A stretch of DNA of 64,000 bases, taken from NCBI RefSeq assembly GCF_042477335.2, contig NC_091249.1, positions 49,646,001 to 49,710,000 of the forward strand. The letters are read 5' to 3'. Origin of the DNA: Ovis canadensis. Taxonomy: Eukaryota > Chordata > Mammalia > Artiodactyla > Bovidae. The position numbers and the translations under genes are program-made. Numbering within the stretch: the stretch's first letter is position 1; each line of letters begins with the position of its first letter. Below the pieces are notes generated by a model. The model was not told the origin of the DNA. It searched no databases and saw nothing but the letters and a program-made list of their open reading frames with translations. Shown one piece after another: positions 32,851 to 43,195 of this stretch.

Positions 32851-34029
32851 CACCCCCCCTCCCCCCAAAAAAAAGACCACTGTACAGGATACAAGCGTCT
32901 TCTCCCCATATGCATCTCACCACCTCCTCCACCTCCACACACAAGGAAAGGTGGAAACCAAAACAAAGCTTTTCATTAATAATTCACATTCTTAGAAAAC
33001 CTCAAGCACTGCAGCAAAACTCTCTCCTCTAGTCATTAATGGACTAAACAAACTTGACAACTGGATAAGAAGGGAAGGACAATGACAAGCCAGAAGACAT
33101 GTTAATTAATGGCATGCCTTTCTAAGAATGTATTGCTTTTCTGCATCAGCATCTTAAATAATTGAGCAACCTCTGGAGGCAATCTTCGGAGCCTCTTTTT
33201 TTTAACAGCAACAATGTTTAAAACAATTAGAATGAGCATCTCTAGTCAGTGGAATGGTGTGAATATAGACTTTGAAGCCACAAATTAATAGTGTTTCAAC
33301 CCCAGAGCTGCAACTAAGTGGATGGAATTTCCTGACCCAACTGTGCAGAAAGACAAATCTTGCTTATCTATAAGTATTCAGAACCACAGTGTAGCAGAAA
33401 AGCAGGGGCTTAACTTCAGCCAGCATGTCCCAATTTATGCTTCCACAAAAAAAAACAAAAAACAAAAAAAAAATTTGTATTCCTCAAAGATGACTTGGGT
33501 TTTTAAAAAGTTTTGAAAATACTTCACGCTGAATTTTCTTTTTAGAGATGGAGGGTATTAAGTCTGAGAAACTGTACAGCATTAAGAGTCTAACTCTGTT
33601 TATTCCATCATTAACCAAACTCATTTTTCTAAGCATATGGCTATATCTAAAGGTAGACTAGCATTTCTCAGAATACAGTCTGAAGGCACTCACAGTAGCA
33701 GGTTTTTCTATCCCATCCAAAATGTACTTTAAATGTAGCTTCCCCACGTTTATGCCTAAGGGAATCCAGTAAAATACTCAACCAATGAGTAATCCCAATT
33801 CTCTAAAAAGGCTCATAGGAAATAAAATGGCCACAGGGACAGATTTTAGTTATGCTTGTGTGTGTACCATGTGGGCAGTGACCATGGAAATGGCCCATCA
33901 TAAAATGAAGAACCAGCGTAGTGATGTATAATATTAACTGCTGTCATGGACTTAGAGTCAAGCTTGCCAAACGCAAACTGCGTTTTCATTTTTATTATAT
34001 AGTACAATGTATATTTATGTATGTATATT
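32851..34029. other. Repeat-poor region
   Basis: C-rich then A-rich low complexity lies at 32851-32876, and an A-rich stretch at 33446-33474. No gene or interspersed repeat is recognised. Confidence 0.45.
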
Positions 34030-34371
34030 CTTGAGAGTCCTTTGGACTGCAAGGAGATCCAACCAGTCCATTCTAAAGGAGATCAGCCCTGGGATTTCTT
34101 TGGAAGGAATGATGCTAAAGCTGAAACTCCAGTACTTTGGCCACCTCATGCGAAGAGTTGACTCATTGGAAAAGACTCTGATGCTGGGAGGGATGGGGGG
34201 CAGGAGGAGAAAGGGACAACAGAGGATGAGATGGCTGGATGGCATCACTGACTCGATGGACAGGAGTCTGAGTGAACTCCGGGAGTTGGTGATGGACAGG
34301 GAGGCCTGGCGTGCTGTGATTCATGGGGTCGCAAAGAGTCAGACATGACTGAGCGACTGAACTGAACTGAT
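34030..34371 (+). mobile_element. BovB LINE 3' end, 340 bp
   Basis: Sense copy from cttgagagtcctttggactgc to the terminal gactgagcgactgaactgaactga. The 113-codon frame 34007-34348 reads well into the 3' end of the element, which suggests a young copy. It is 5'-truncated and lacks the reverse transcriptase. Confidence 0.96.
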
Positions 34372-34820
34372 ACACATAGGCACAGAAACACCTTTTTAAT
34401 TGACCAATAATAATCATTTCCTAAGAACTGGGCCACCCAAAAGCATACCATTCTAGTTAATTGAACAAAAACTTATTAGTTGCACCTAAGGGGTGCTAAA
34501 CAATATTAAGACGATGTGGGGTGCTTAACAGTATTAAGACAATGTGTAACAGGGAGATTTTTAAGTTATAACTCCTACCAAAAGTTAGCTCCTTGAAGAA
34601 CACACTTTTTCTTTTATTTTACCTTTGTGTACTAAAATGAACACATAAGGATGAAGAGGTCACAGACAGGAGAGGACATCAGGTAAGAGGAGAGGTTATG
34701 AGATCAGATAAGTAGCAAAAGCTATTCGTGTAGCTTAACCAGCAAAGTAAACCACCACCACTTTACAAGAGTAAAACTCTGGCAAATGCTGTACTCAAAA
34801 TAAATGCAAAAAATGAAGCA
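34372..34820. other. Unique sequence with a tandem duplication
   Basis: Nothing is recognised apart from the imperfect tandem repeat at 34492-34546. Confidence 0.45.
34492..34546. repeat. Imperfect tandem duplication, 27/28-bp units
   Basis: Unit 1 (34492-34518) and unit 2 (34519-34546) share the order ggtgct.aaca.tattaagac.atgtg with three or four differences. It is a local duplication in unique DNA. Confidence 0.9.
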
Positions 34821-35030
34821 AGTCATGTTTCTCCAAGTGTGGTCCATGAACCACATGCATTTAAACAATCTAGGCATATCTGTTAAAAACACAGCTATTT
34901 GGACCCCCTCCCAGACTTCTTAAATCTGCATTTCTGCAAGTGGTTCCAGGAAGCTGAAATTGTTTTCTTTTTTTTTTTTTTAATCAAGATCTCTAGATAA
35001 TTCCAAGGAACATCATCACTGGAGACTCAC
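34821..35030 (+). mobile_element. MER5A-type hAT (Charlie) MITE remnant
   Basis: Begins ttctccaagtgtggtccatgaacc, continues gttaaaaacacagctatttggaccccctcccagacttcttaaatctgc, and carries a T-run near 34968-34982. This is the MER5 consensus order, diverged. Confidence 0.75.
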
Positions 35031-35305
35031 CAAACTACCAGGGAGGCAGTAATAAAAATCGACATCATCTTATGGAGCCAGCATAGAGCAACAATGACCT
35101 CAGGCACAGAAATGGAACCCAACACTCAGGCAAGAAGGAAAGAGGTACGGATTATATACAGGACAACAGCAACTATGTTTTTTGCCACCTTAAGACATAT
35201 GAAGGCTTTTCATAAGGAAAATCTGAAGTTGATGTATATCCATCACTACACATGTGGGGGTGTTTATATATGTATATATTAAATGTTAATTAAATGTGTA
35301 CTATA
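35031..35305. other. Unique spacer
   Basis: Nothing is recognised. There is a short TATA-rich stretch near 35260. Confidence 0.4.
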
Positions 35306-35313
35306 CTAATGTT

Positions 35314-35435
35314 GGAGAAGGAAATGGCAACCCATTCCAGTATTCTTGCCTGGAGAATCCCAGGGACGGGGAGCCTGGTATGGGGTCGCACAGAGTCGGA
35401 CACGACTGAAGCGACTTAGCAGCAGCAGCAGCATG
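35314..35435 (+). mobile_element. BOV-A2-type SINE, single unit, with target duplication
   Basis: ggagaaggaaatggcaaccc to the (AGC)n tail gacttagcagcagcagcagc. The 8-bp repeat ctaatgtt flanks it (35306-35313 and 35436-35443). An internal piece between gagcctggt and atggggtcgc is missing. Confidence 0.93.
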
Positions 35436-35449
35436 CTAATGTTATAAAG

Positions 35450-35848
35450 AAAAACAAAGCTGAGTGCCAAAGAATTGATGTTTTTAAACTGCGGTGTTGG
35501 AGAAGACTCTTGAGAGTCCCTTGGACTGTAAGGAGACCAAACCAGTCAATCCTGTAGGAAATCAGTCCTGAATATTCATCGAAGGACTGATGCTGAAGCT
35601 CCAATTCTTTTGCCACCTGATGTGAAGTACTGACTCCTTAGAAAAGGCCCTGATGCTGGTAAAGATTGAAGGCAGGAGAAGGGGATGACAGAGGGTGAGA
35701 TGGTTGGATAGCATCACTGACTCGACAGACATGAGTTTGAGCAAGCTCCAGGAGTTGGTGACGGACAGGGAAACCTGGTACGCCGCAGTCCCCGTGGTTG
35801 CAAAGAGTCGGACACAACTGAGAGACTAAACTGAACTGTGTGATGTAG
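35450..35848 (+). mobile_element. BovB LINE 3' end, 400 bp
   Basis: Starts gctgagtgccaaagaattgatg, passes gcggtgttggagaagactc, and ends gagtcggacacaactgagag. Indels break the frame. It lies 15 bp after the BOV-A2 unit. Confidence 0.95.
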
Positions 35849-36487
35849 ATGCCCAGACTGAAGGCCCAAATGAGAATCAAGAGCTTTCTTTACCTCCTAG
35901 AAGGGGCTTGCTGTGCAAAGGATTGGGCAAACAGCAGTGTCACCTGGTGTAAGCTGGAACTCAAGAAGAGGGGTCAGAAGAGGCATAGGTCTCCCTGCAG
36001 AGAGGGGGACCTGGACTAGTAGGCCTGGGCTCACATGGGGCCAAACTAGAGGAATGCTCTCCCTTCCCCTAAGACAAATTTGAGAGCAGCCTTGCAAGTG
36101 GCAGTCACCTGAGCTGGGCACCTGCATTTCAGGGAAGGCCAGGTGCTGCCACTTAGTGTGAAGCTAAGTTTAGCTACACCCCTTTCTTGCATGGAGGAGA
36201 AGCTACCTATCCAATAGAAAGCCAAGTTGAGGCATAAGACCCCTCCCTGGGGTAAGCCTCTGTTCCCAGCTAACCCATGACTTGACATGGAAAAAGATGA
36301 CCATGCCTACTCCATTGGTCACTCTTTCCAAAGGCAGAGTCCAACAAACTCACAGAAGGCCAACTAAACAAGAATGAATCCCTATCTCAAGGTTAGAGAA
36401 CTGTTCAGAAGCATACACACCTGGGCTCACACACCTGCAACTCCTTTCATGATTTATCTTCATAATATGTAGTAACTTATCTTTCCC
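35849..36487. other. Repeat-poor stretch
   Basis: Slightly GC-rich; no gene or repeat is recognised. Confidence 0.45.
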
Positions 36488-36797
36488 AGGGCTTCCCTGA
36501 TAGCTGAGCTGGTAAAGAATCCACCCGCAATGCAGGAGACCCCAGTTCGATGCCTGGGTCTGGAAGACCCACTGGAGAAAGGATAGGCTACCTACACCAG
36601 TATTCTTGAGCTTTCCTGGTGGCTCAGCTGATAAAGAATCTGCCTGCCATTTGGATGCCTCTGGGTTCAATCCCTGGATTGGGAAGATCCCCTGGAGAAG
36701 GGAACAGCTACCCACTCCAGTATTCTGGCCTGGCGAATTCCATGGACTAGAGTCCATGGGGTCGCAAAGAGTTAGACACAACTCAGCGACTTCTTTA
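36488..36797 (+). mobile_element. Bov-tA dimer SINE
   Basis: The first unit (36488-36608) is only the front half, from ggcttccctgatagctgagc to cagtattcttg. A full second unit follows (36609-36797), from ctttcctggtggctcagctg to gttagacacaactcagcgac. Two tRNA-like heads in tandem mark the dimer form, also present at 49362. Confidence 0.93.
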
Positions 36798-37009
36798 CCT
36801 TTCCAAAATTCGCCACTTTTTTCTTGGGTTTTCAATAAGTTTGGTTAACTGCAAGGGCTAGACTCAGTTGTCCAAGTTTAAGAGGTGGTGACAGCATTCC
36901 ATCAATAGGAAAAAGAATAACCCCAAGGTCATAAGACCAAAATGAGTCTTGTATGCTATATGTCACTGCACCCATCCTCAAGGCTGCAGGCAAATGACTG
37001 TGCCTGATC

Positions 37010-37110
37010 CTATCACTCAGTGTCCTCATCTGGAAATGGGGAGGATGGGGTGTGTGATAAGCATTAATTAATGTCTGTGAAGCATTTTTGAGATCCACTG
37101 ATGAAAGGGA
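37010..37110 (+). mobile_element. MIR trace
   Basis: cactcagtgtcctcatctggaaatggggagg is the MIR core. The rest is decayed. Confidence 0.55.
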
Positions 37111-37500
37111 CAGAGTATTATTTTTCTCAGCATGGGCAAACAAACACTTGGTACAAATCCAGCTAAATCATGCTGAGTTAATTACCTGTAAGACTTGAAA
37201 CTGTTGCTTCAAATCTATGTTGCACTTTCCAGCCCTAGGCAGATTAGCACCTGTTGTGTCTTACTATGAATCACCAAGAGAAGCAGGCAGACATATTGGG
37301 TCAAAGGGTCTGAGCGTAGTTCATGCAGACTCCTGTTTGCCAGAGAGAATTCTTTAAGTAGCAACAATAACAAACAAAAAAATTTTGATGTGCAATTCAT
37401 TTGGAGTTATAAAGGCAACCTTCAGCAACCATTAGTAAGTCTACTAGTTCAAATAATGAGTGAAACTGAAGATGTCAAACTACAAAAAATACCTTATTTT

Positions 37501-37524
37501 ACTTATCCCCTTTGGGGGATAAGT
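37501..37524. repeat. 10-bp perfect inverted repeat
   Basis: acttatcccc and ggggataagt around a 4-base centre tttg. It lies in unique DNA with no attached repeat. Confidence 0.9.
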
Positions 37525-38087
37525 TAACAATTTCAAAATAGTATTATTAGGCTGTTAAAAACATTCCTTAGAAGTTCCAGACCAGCTAGCCATTTGATTC
37601 AACAAACGCAACATCCCGAGTCAAGCTGACTTGTATTTCACTTTCTAAGGGAAACTAAAGTGACATATTGCAGCCTCAGAGTAAGACTGTTTAAATATTT
37701 AATCATTTTGTGAGCCAGTGGACAAGCAATACTTGAGTTCAGGAAGTGCAAAGAAAACTCAAAACAAAAAGAAAAACAAGTCAGGTTAGAGGGACTAGAT
37801 GGGTAGCAGTTACCCTTCAAAACTTAGAGCAAGTAGCAAGCAATTAACCCTCCAGCTAAATTTGGCTGAAAGCACAATTGAAGACTAAAATATTTAATCA
37901 AAAACACTTACCATCTCAAGAACTTCAGTTTTGTTTCACAGAAGGGGAGCAGGTAACTCTTCAAGTCCTTTTAGGGTCAGAGAAAGCTGGTTTTGACCTG
38001 AGATGGTGGGAGAGAACGCTTGCAGAGAAAGGCCTAAGCGTTTTAGCAAAGGCAAGGCCTGGTTTGGAAGCTTGAAGATCTGGATGC

Positions 38088-38248
38088 AAAATCAGCATCA
38101 CCTGAAACTTGTTAGAAGTGCGAATTAGCAATCCTCCCTGAAAACGCTGGACCTGGCATATATGCATTGACAGCCCCTCCAGGTGATTCTGATCTGAAGG
38201 TTAAAAAAAAAATCTTATTTTAACCTGCTGAAGTTTGAGAATCAGTAG
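38088..38248 (+). mobile_element. MER5A-type hAT (Charlie) MITE remnant
   Basis: aaatcagcatcacctgaaacttgttagaag, later cccctccaggtgattctgatctg and the terminal gaagtttgagaatcagtagtt. The order and spacing fit MER5A with its first bases lost. Confidence 0.82.
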
Positions 38249-38389
38249 TTAATCATTTCAAAATGGTATCACCCTGAATGCGATGAGCCCTACAATTCAA
38301 TTGATATAAATCATGAGAAAGTTAACAAAGTGAGAAATGTAAGCCAAGCGAGCTGTTACCCATGAGACTTAGCTACTTTTTTTCCCCTA

Positions 38390-38628
38390 GATTTATTTAT
38401 TTGGCTTAGAGGAGACTTAGTTGAGATGTTCATTGCATCACATGGGATCCGGACAGCCCAACTCACTCTCTAGTTGCAGTGGGCAGGGCTCCAGAGCTCA
38501 GGGATTCAGTGGTTGCGTTGCTCCTGCTCAGTTGCCCGGCAGCATGTGGGATTTTAGTTCCCCAACCAGGAATCAAATCTGCACTGCCAGGTGAATTCTT
38601 AAGCACTGAACCGTAAGGGAAGTCCTGA
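38390..38628 (-). mobile_element. CHR-2 SINE (antisense)
   Basis: tttatttatttggcttagagg at the left (reversed tail), then ctctagttgcagtgggcaggg, cagcatgtgggattttagttcc, and head region cactgaaccgtaagggaagtcc. It is diverged and internally shortened. Confidence 0.82.
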
Positions 38629-38792
38629 GACTTTGCTTTCTTGACTAGGAGTGTTTAGCACACAGAATCTGTAGCAAATAAAGGCAGGGTACTTTTTGCT
38701 ACCAGAATCATTCTCTCATTAGCATGTAAAAATAAATCAAAAGCTGTAAGCAGTTAAGGCAGAGCCCTCCAGCTGGCCACCAGAATACACTC

Positions 38793-39225
38793 TCCCCACC
38801 TAGAGGGGTAGGATAGGGTGCTGGGGTGGGAGGAAGGCTCAAGTGAGGTGAAGTGAAGTCACTCAGTCATGTCCAACCTTTTGCAGCCCCATGGACTGTA
38901 GCCTACCAGGCTCCTCCATCCATGGGATTTTCCAGGCCAGAGTACTGGGATGGGTTGCCATTTCCTTCTCCAGGGGATCTTCCCGACCCAGAGATCAAAC
39001 CTGGGTCTTGGATCAAACCCGGGTCTCCTGCATTGCAGGCAGATGCTTTACCCTCTAAGCACCAGGGATTTCCGAGGATTTCCTTTCCCTGGGGAGGAAG
39101 ACTCAAGAGGGAGGCAACACATGAATACTTACAGCTGAGTCCCATTGTTGTACAGCAGAAGCTAACACAACGTTGCAAAGCAATTATACTCCAATCTAAA
39201 AAGATAAATGTGAAAAATGTCTTTT
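38793..39225 (+). mobile_element. L1 3' UTR, split by a SINE
   Basis: Left: cccacctagaggggtaggatagggtg. Right: gtacagcagaagctaacacaacg, then ttgcaaagcaattatactcc and aataaa-rich tail. The Bov-tA at 38844-39092 separates the halves, with a 15-bp target duplication. Confidence 0.85.
38844..39092 (-). mobile_element. Bov-tA SINE with duplicated B-box segment
   Basis: Antisense copy in the L1 tail, flanked by ggaggaaggctcaag (38829-38843) and ggaggaagactcaag (39093-39107). The segment gatcaaacctgggtct (38993-39008), which carries the B box of the tRNA-like promoter, is repeated at 39011-39026 with one change. Extra bases (gatttccgaggatttcc) lie beyond the head. Confidence 0.94.
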
Positions 39226-39767
39226 AAAATAAAAATAATTCCCCCTAAAATACACTCTCCTCTTTCTGGGCCCATGACTGCACTTCCCAGCCTCCCTTGC
39301 AATTAGGTGTGGCATGCAGCTGAACTCTCCCTGGGCATATTAGCAGAAGTTATAGGTGCCACTTTCAGACCAGACCCACTAACAACACCCAAGTGTGCTT
39401 TGCTCTGCTTTTTCCGAATTTAAAGAGACTTCAATGGCAACACTCAGGAACCCCTGGAAGATGTGCATTCAAGATGTTAGAGCAGCCAGCAGCCTTGATT
39501 TCTGAATCAAAGCATGGAGGAGAGCTTCCCTAGACAAAAATTCCCAGCCTTTGATAAGAAACAGATCAACTTTTCATTCTGTTAGTGACTGAATTTCAGA
39601 GACCTATTTGTTTTTAAACCTGTTTACCTACCATAAATAATATATGGTTCTTAGGTCCAGGATCTAGCTTCCCACAACTAATATTGTGCATAAGCATGTT
39701 CTTAAAATTTACATGTATATTCTGGAAATTCGATACTTCTATAAATCTTTCCCTAGAACTGACAAAG
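39226..39767. other. Unclear stretch, possible old LTR
   Basis: 39270-39590 (ttcccagcctcccttgcaattaggtgtggc then cagaagttataggtgccac) resembles a widespread old mammalian LTR-type repeat, but I cannot name it. The rest is unique. Confidence 0.4.
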
Positions 39768-39832
39768 GCACACACACATACACACTCATACACACACACA
39801 CTCATACACACACACACTCATACACACACTCG
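39768..39832. repeat. Compound (CA)n microsatellite
   Basis: CA repeats interrupted at regular spacing by tca in acactcatac blocks, giving a higher-order unit of about 20 bases repeated three times. The frames across it are artefacts of the repeat. Confidence 0.95.
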
Positions 39833-40529
39833 TAGGAAGGAGACAAATACTGCAGGCCTTACTTTCAATATACGTATACCAATACACGAAAAAAAACAAG
39901 ACATTCAGGCGAACACATGACTTTTCTTTAACCGTCATCATATAAAAGCATCCCTTCAAAGAACAGTGTGATTTATCAGTAGCTTCTACAGTTACCTTTT
40001 CAGAAAAGAGAAACAAAACCAACTATAATGATCATGAACAATTGAGTAACATTTGCTCATCTAATTTTAATGCTCCTCCAATTTAAAACATCAAACTTAA
40101 GTTTGTTCAACATAACTGTTTCTACAAGTTGTTGTTCTAACTCGTAAAAATAGGGCCTGTTCCTCTTGACTGAATATATTCATGGTCTGTTTGTTTTGAG
40201 GTAGTTTAGTCTTGTTCTCATGCAGGTCTGGGTGAGATTCAGTGAGATCAGTATACCTATGACACCACATATTCAACTACTAAAGGGAAAATATATGATC
40301 GGCCCCTCCCGTCTGTGATGTAAATATGTGTAAAATACCTGGTGACGTAAGTTTTGGGTTCCTTGGGAAAGGAGAGCGCTAGGCGGCGTGGATTCTGTAC
40401 ACCGGACAAAGCAGGGAACCCACTGGCCAGTCTCTCCTAACCAGAATGGCACCCACTTCACAACGTTAACTGTTCTACTAACATCACACCCTTCCACATA
40501 TGTAGGGGGAATTCTGGTGTCACCAAGGT
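39833..40529. other. Repeat-poor stretch
   Basis: No repeat or gene is recognised. A tgacgtaa sequence lies at about 40343, with local CpGs downstream near 40376-40410. This is not enough to call a promoter. Confidence 0.4.
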
Positions 40530-40660
40530 TCGGAGGTCAGACAAGCTTGGGCTTGGAAAATCTTGGCCCACCACTTAGTAGCTTTGTGGCCCTGGAGGTT
40601 TCTTAACTTCTTGGGAGTCTCAACTTTCTTATCAATGAAACAGGCCCACTGTAAGTCCTT
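40530..40660 (+). mobile_element. MIR SINE remnant
   Basis: cggaggtcagacaagcttggg, then ccacttagtagctttgtggccc, then gagtctcaactttcttatcaatgaaac. Clear MIR order, diverged. Confidence 0.7.
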
Positions 40661-40699
40661 CAGGGCCCCCACATCATGTGTAAGAAGTGAAATGTTCTC

Positions 40700-41065
40700 G
40701 ATAATCTAACTCCGGTTCACCTTCCTAACCCATGCCCTCCTCTGTCCCCTTCAGGCACCAGGCAGGGTCCTTGTCTGCTCCTGAATGTGAGCTCCTCTGC
40801 CAGCTGTCAGGCCTCCCCATCACCCCAAGACTTCCTGTATTTAAGGAATGAAAATACCACCTCCTCAGCAAGACACTTCCAAATGCCCCTGGGCATTCAG
40901 TTTCTATGCTTTTGTGATCTCATCACATGGGCACACCTGGGCACACCTTCATTTAAGACTTATTATCCTTGATTTATAATTAGTTTGTTTGTTTAGCTTT
41001 TTTACCACAGGAGTATGAACTCCTGGAAGGCATTACCCTTGCTCCACCTTAAAGCCTTTAACCAG
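40700..41065 (+). mobile_element. L2 LINE 3' fragment
   Basis: gaatgaaaataccacctcctcagcaagacacttcc matches the conserved L2 cctcctcagagaggccttcc region. It is followed by tttaccacaggagtatgaactcctggaaggc, the L2 end. Confidence 0.7.
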
Positions 41066-41338
41066 GTGTTCATTCGCTTCCTCATATTTTTGCTCAAATA
41101 TTAGCTTCTTGCTGAGACCTCACCAGCAATCCCTGTTTAAATGTGCAACCTGGCCTTCCTTTTTCCTTGAGCCCTTGGCCAAGCCCCTAATCCTTTGTTT
41201 TTCCATTCTAACACCTTTTAGAATGCAACATAATTTACTTATTAGTTATTTTGTTTATTTATGAGGATTTGTCTATCTAAAATATAAATTTCATGAGAGT
41301 AGGTTATTGACAAATTATAAGCACCTAGAATTATACCT

Positions 41339-41612
41339 CCGGAGAAGGCGATGGCACCCCACTCCAGTACGCTTGCCTGGAAAATCCCATGGATGGAGGA
41401 GCCTGGTGGGCTGCAGTCCATGGGGTCGCGAAGAGTCGGACACAACTGGGCGACTTCACTTTCACTTTTCACTTTCATGCATTGGAGAAGGAAATGGCAA
41501 CCCACTCCAGTGTTCTTGTCTGGAGAATCCCAGGAACGGGGGAGCCTGGTGGGCTGCCATCTATAGGGTCACACAGAGTCAGACATGACTGAAGCAAATT
41601 AGCAGCAGCAGC
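41339..41612 (+). mobile_element. BOV-A2 SINE, complete dimer
   Basis: Two Bov-A units joined by the linker cttcactttcacttttcactt around 41453-41480. Unit 1 starts ggagaaggcgatggcacccc; unit 2 starts ggagaaggaaatggcaaccc. The end is (AGC)n. It is flanked by agaattatacct (41327-41338 and 41613-41624). Confidence 0.96.
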
Positions 41613-41624
41613 AGAATTATACCT

Positions 41625-41760
41625 CAGAGAAGGTGATGGCACCCCACTCTAGTACTCTTGCCCGGAAAATCCCATGGACGGGGGAGCCTGGTGGGCTACC
41701 AGCTATGGGGTCACATAGAGTTGGACACAACTGCAGCAACTTAGCAGCAGCAGCAGCAGC
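41625..41760 (+). mobile_element. BOV-A2-type SINE, hybrid single unit
   Basis: Front like dimer unit 1 (agagaaggtgatggcacccc) and back like dimer unit 2 (ctatggggtcacatagag to (AGC)n), so it looks like a dimer collapsed by recombination between units. It follows a second copy of agaattatacct, and a third copy stands at 41761-41772. Confidence 0.94.
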
Positions 41761-41840
41761 AGAATTATACCTAGCACATAATGGGGTGTCCAGGAACAAG
41801 GTGACTAGGTGAATGAGTGAAGTTTTTGTATCTTAAAGGG

Positions 41841-42044
41841 GCTGGTGGTGGTGATGGTTTAGTCACTAAGTCATGTTCAACTCTTGTAACCCCATGGACT
41901 CCTCTGAAAATGGGATTTCCCAGGCAAAGATACTGGAATGGGTTGCCATTTCCTTCTCCAGGGAATCTTTGCAACCCAGGGATCGAACCTGAGTCTCCTG
42001 CATGATAGGCAGATTCTTTACAGACCAAGTGATCAGGGAAGCCC
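41841..42044 (-). mobile_element. Bov-tA SINE with target duplication
   Basis: Antisense copy between direct repeats cttaaaggg at 41832-41840 and 42045-42053. Landmarks are gtcatgttcaactcttgtaacc, gatcgaacctgagtctcctgc and head gatcagggaagcc. The gactgtagcccaccagg segment is deleted after catggact. Confidence 0.94.
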
Positions 42045-42194
42045 CTTAAAGGGCCTAGAGTTCAATAACCATTGATGCATTGAATGAATGTACAAAGGCC
42101 TGTACCAAAATTGTTTTCATGCACAGGAAAGAAGGAATCAAATGAAACTGATCAGAAGAAGTAGGCCCTAAGCTGATTTTCTCTTTTCCTTGAG

Positions 42195-42425
42195 AGAGGT
42201 ATGGCTAAGAGCATGAACTCAGAGAGAGAGGGCCGAGTTCTACTCCCAGCTGAGATGCTTTGGTTCTCTTTAGCCTCTCCTGATCCTTAGTCACCTCAGT
42301 GTTTGGTAATATCATCTACCTCTCGGGGCTGCAGTTCAGAGATTACACTCTACAAGCACTTAACCACAGACTGCTGCACATTGCAAGTACTTTGTAGATA
42401 GTAGCTGCTATTATGATTGCACGGT
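42195..42425 (+). mobile_element. MIR SINE
   Basis: From ggctaagagcatgaactcagag (tRNA-like side) through gagttctactcccagctgag to catctacctctcggggctgc and gtactttgtagatagtagctgctattatg. It is fairly complete for this family. Confidence 0.78.
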
Positions 42426-42769
42426 CAGTAATGAGATGCTCTTAATATGACACGCTTAGCTCCCAAAGACCTATCTTTGAGAACCAGAAGCCTGAGACTA
42501 GGTTGGCCACAGCCTCACACTCTGCTCCTCGAAGTCTTGACGCATATCTCTAGGGCAGCAGAGGAGGGTGGTCATACGCATTTCTTTCACACTCACTGTC
42601 CCTTACCTTCCAACACACTAACTCCTAAACAAGAACAAAATGAAATTATGTGCCCTCCAAATAATCACCAAATCAAACTAAAATCCTCTAATTCTACTCA
42701 AATAGAGATAATTATTTATTTTTATTGCACACACGCACTTAGCCATCCACTCCACAGTATTATGGATGC
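42426..42769. other. Unique sequence
   Basis: A 116-codon frame at 42447-42797 runs through it but has no recognisable domain and continues into the L2. I do not call it a gene. Confidence 0.4.
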
Positions 42770-43010
42770 TCTCCCTTATGCTAAGCACCGGGTGTAACGT
42801 CAGCGGATCAGTGAGACCAGGCACCTGCCATCAGAGCTTCCAATCTAATGGGGGTCACAGGCAATAAGCAAGCATACAAGTACTGAATCACAAGCTAGAA
42901 CAGATGTTCTGAAGAGAATAAGCGAAGTGTATTGAGAGATAATGACAGAAGGTGAGGATAGATGCAATTAAAATAGTGTGGAGAAGAGGAGGTTACCTTT
43001 AAAAGTGAGT
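42770..43010 (-). mobile_element. L2 LINE fragment (antisense)
   Basis: tgccatcagagcttccaatctaatgggggtcac is the reversed L2 end. It continues with aataagcaagcatacaagtac and agaataagcgaagtgtattg in consensus order. Confidence 0.7.
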
Positions 43011-43039
43011 AATGTAGAACATAATAATAGTACCAGATT

Positions 43040-43195
43040 TGCAGTTGGCTATTTCTTACCAGTCTCTCTGCTTCTCAACTAGACTGCAGACTCTTCAGTG
43101 GCAGGGCAAGGTCTGAAACTAAGTCTACAAGTTCTACACGTTTTTGCACAGGATTGCACATACCTTAGGGGCATTAAATAGTGCCCATCGAGTTG
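43040..43195 (+). mobile_element. L2 LINE 3' end
   Basis: ctctgcttctcaactagactgcagactcttcagtggcagggcaag, ending near gggcattaaatag. This is the opposite orientation to the neighbouring L2. Confidence 0.65.

Larger units (their letters stand above)
36798..38087. other. Repeat-poor region
   Basis: A MIR trace lies at 37010-37110 and a short palindrome at 37501-37524. Otherwise nothing is recognised and no coding signal is seen. Confidence 0.45.
41066..42093 (+). mobile_element. Second L2 LINE 3' fragment, split by SINEs
   Basis: Starts over again with tttttgctcaaatattagc and ttgctgagacctcaccagc, and runs through tttcatgagagtaggttattg to gcacctagaattatacct. After two BOV-A units it continues agcacataatggggtg and gtgaatgagtgaag, is broken again by a Bov-tA, and may end at about 42093. 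The repeated start shows a separate insertion or an internal duplication. Confidence 0.7.

Noticed and set aside
39768..39832. CRISPR-like regular spacing
   Set aside because: It is a eukaryotic CA microsatellite with a block duplication; there are no unique spacers and no cas genes.
40343..40410. Possible promoter (tgacgtaa plus a few CpGs)
   Set aside because: A single short motif and sparse CpGs are not evidence of a promoter; no transcript structure follows.
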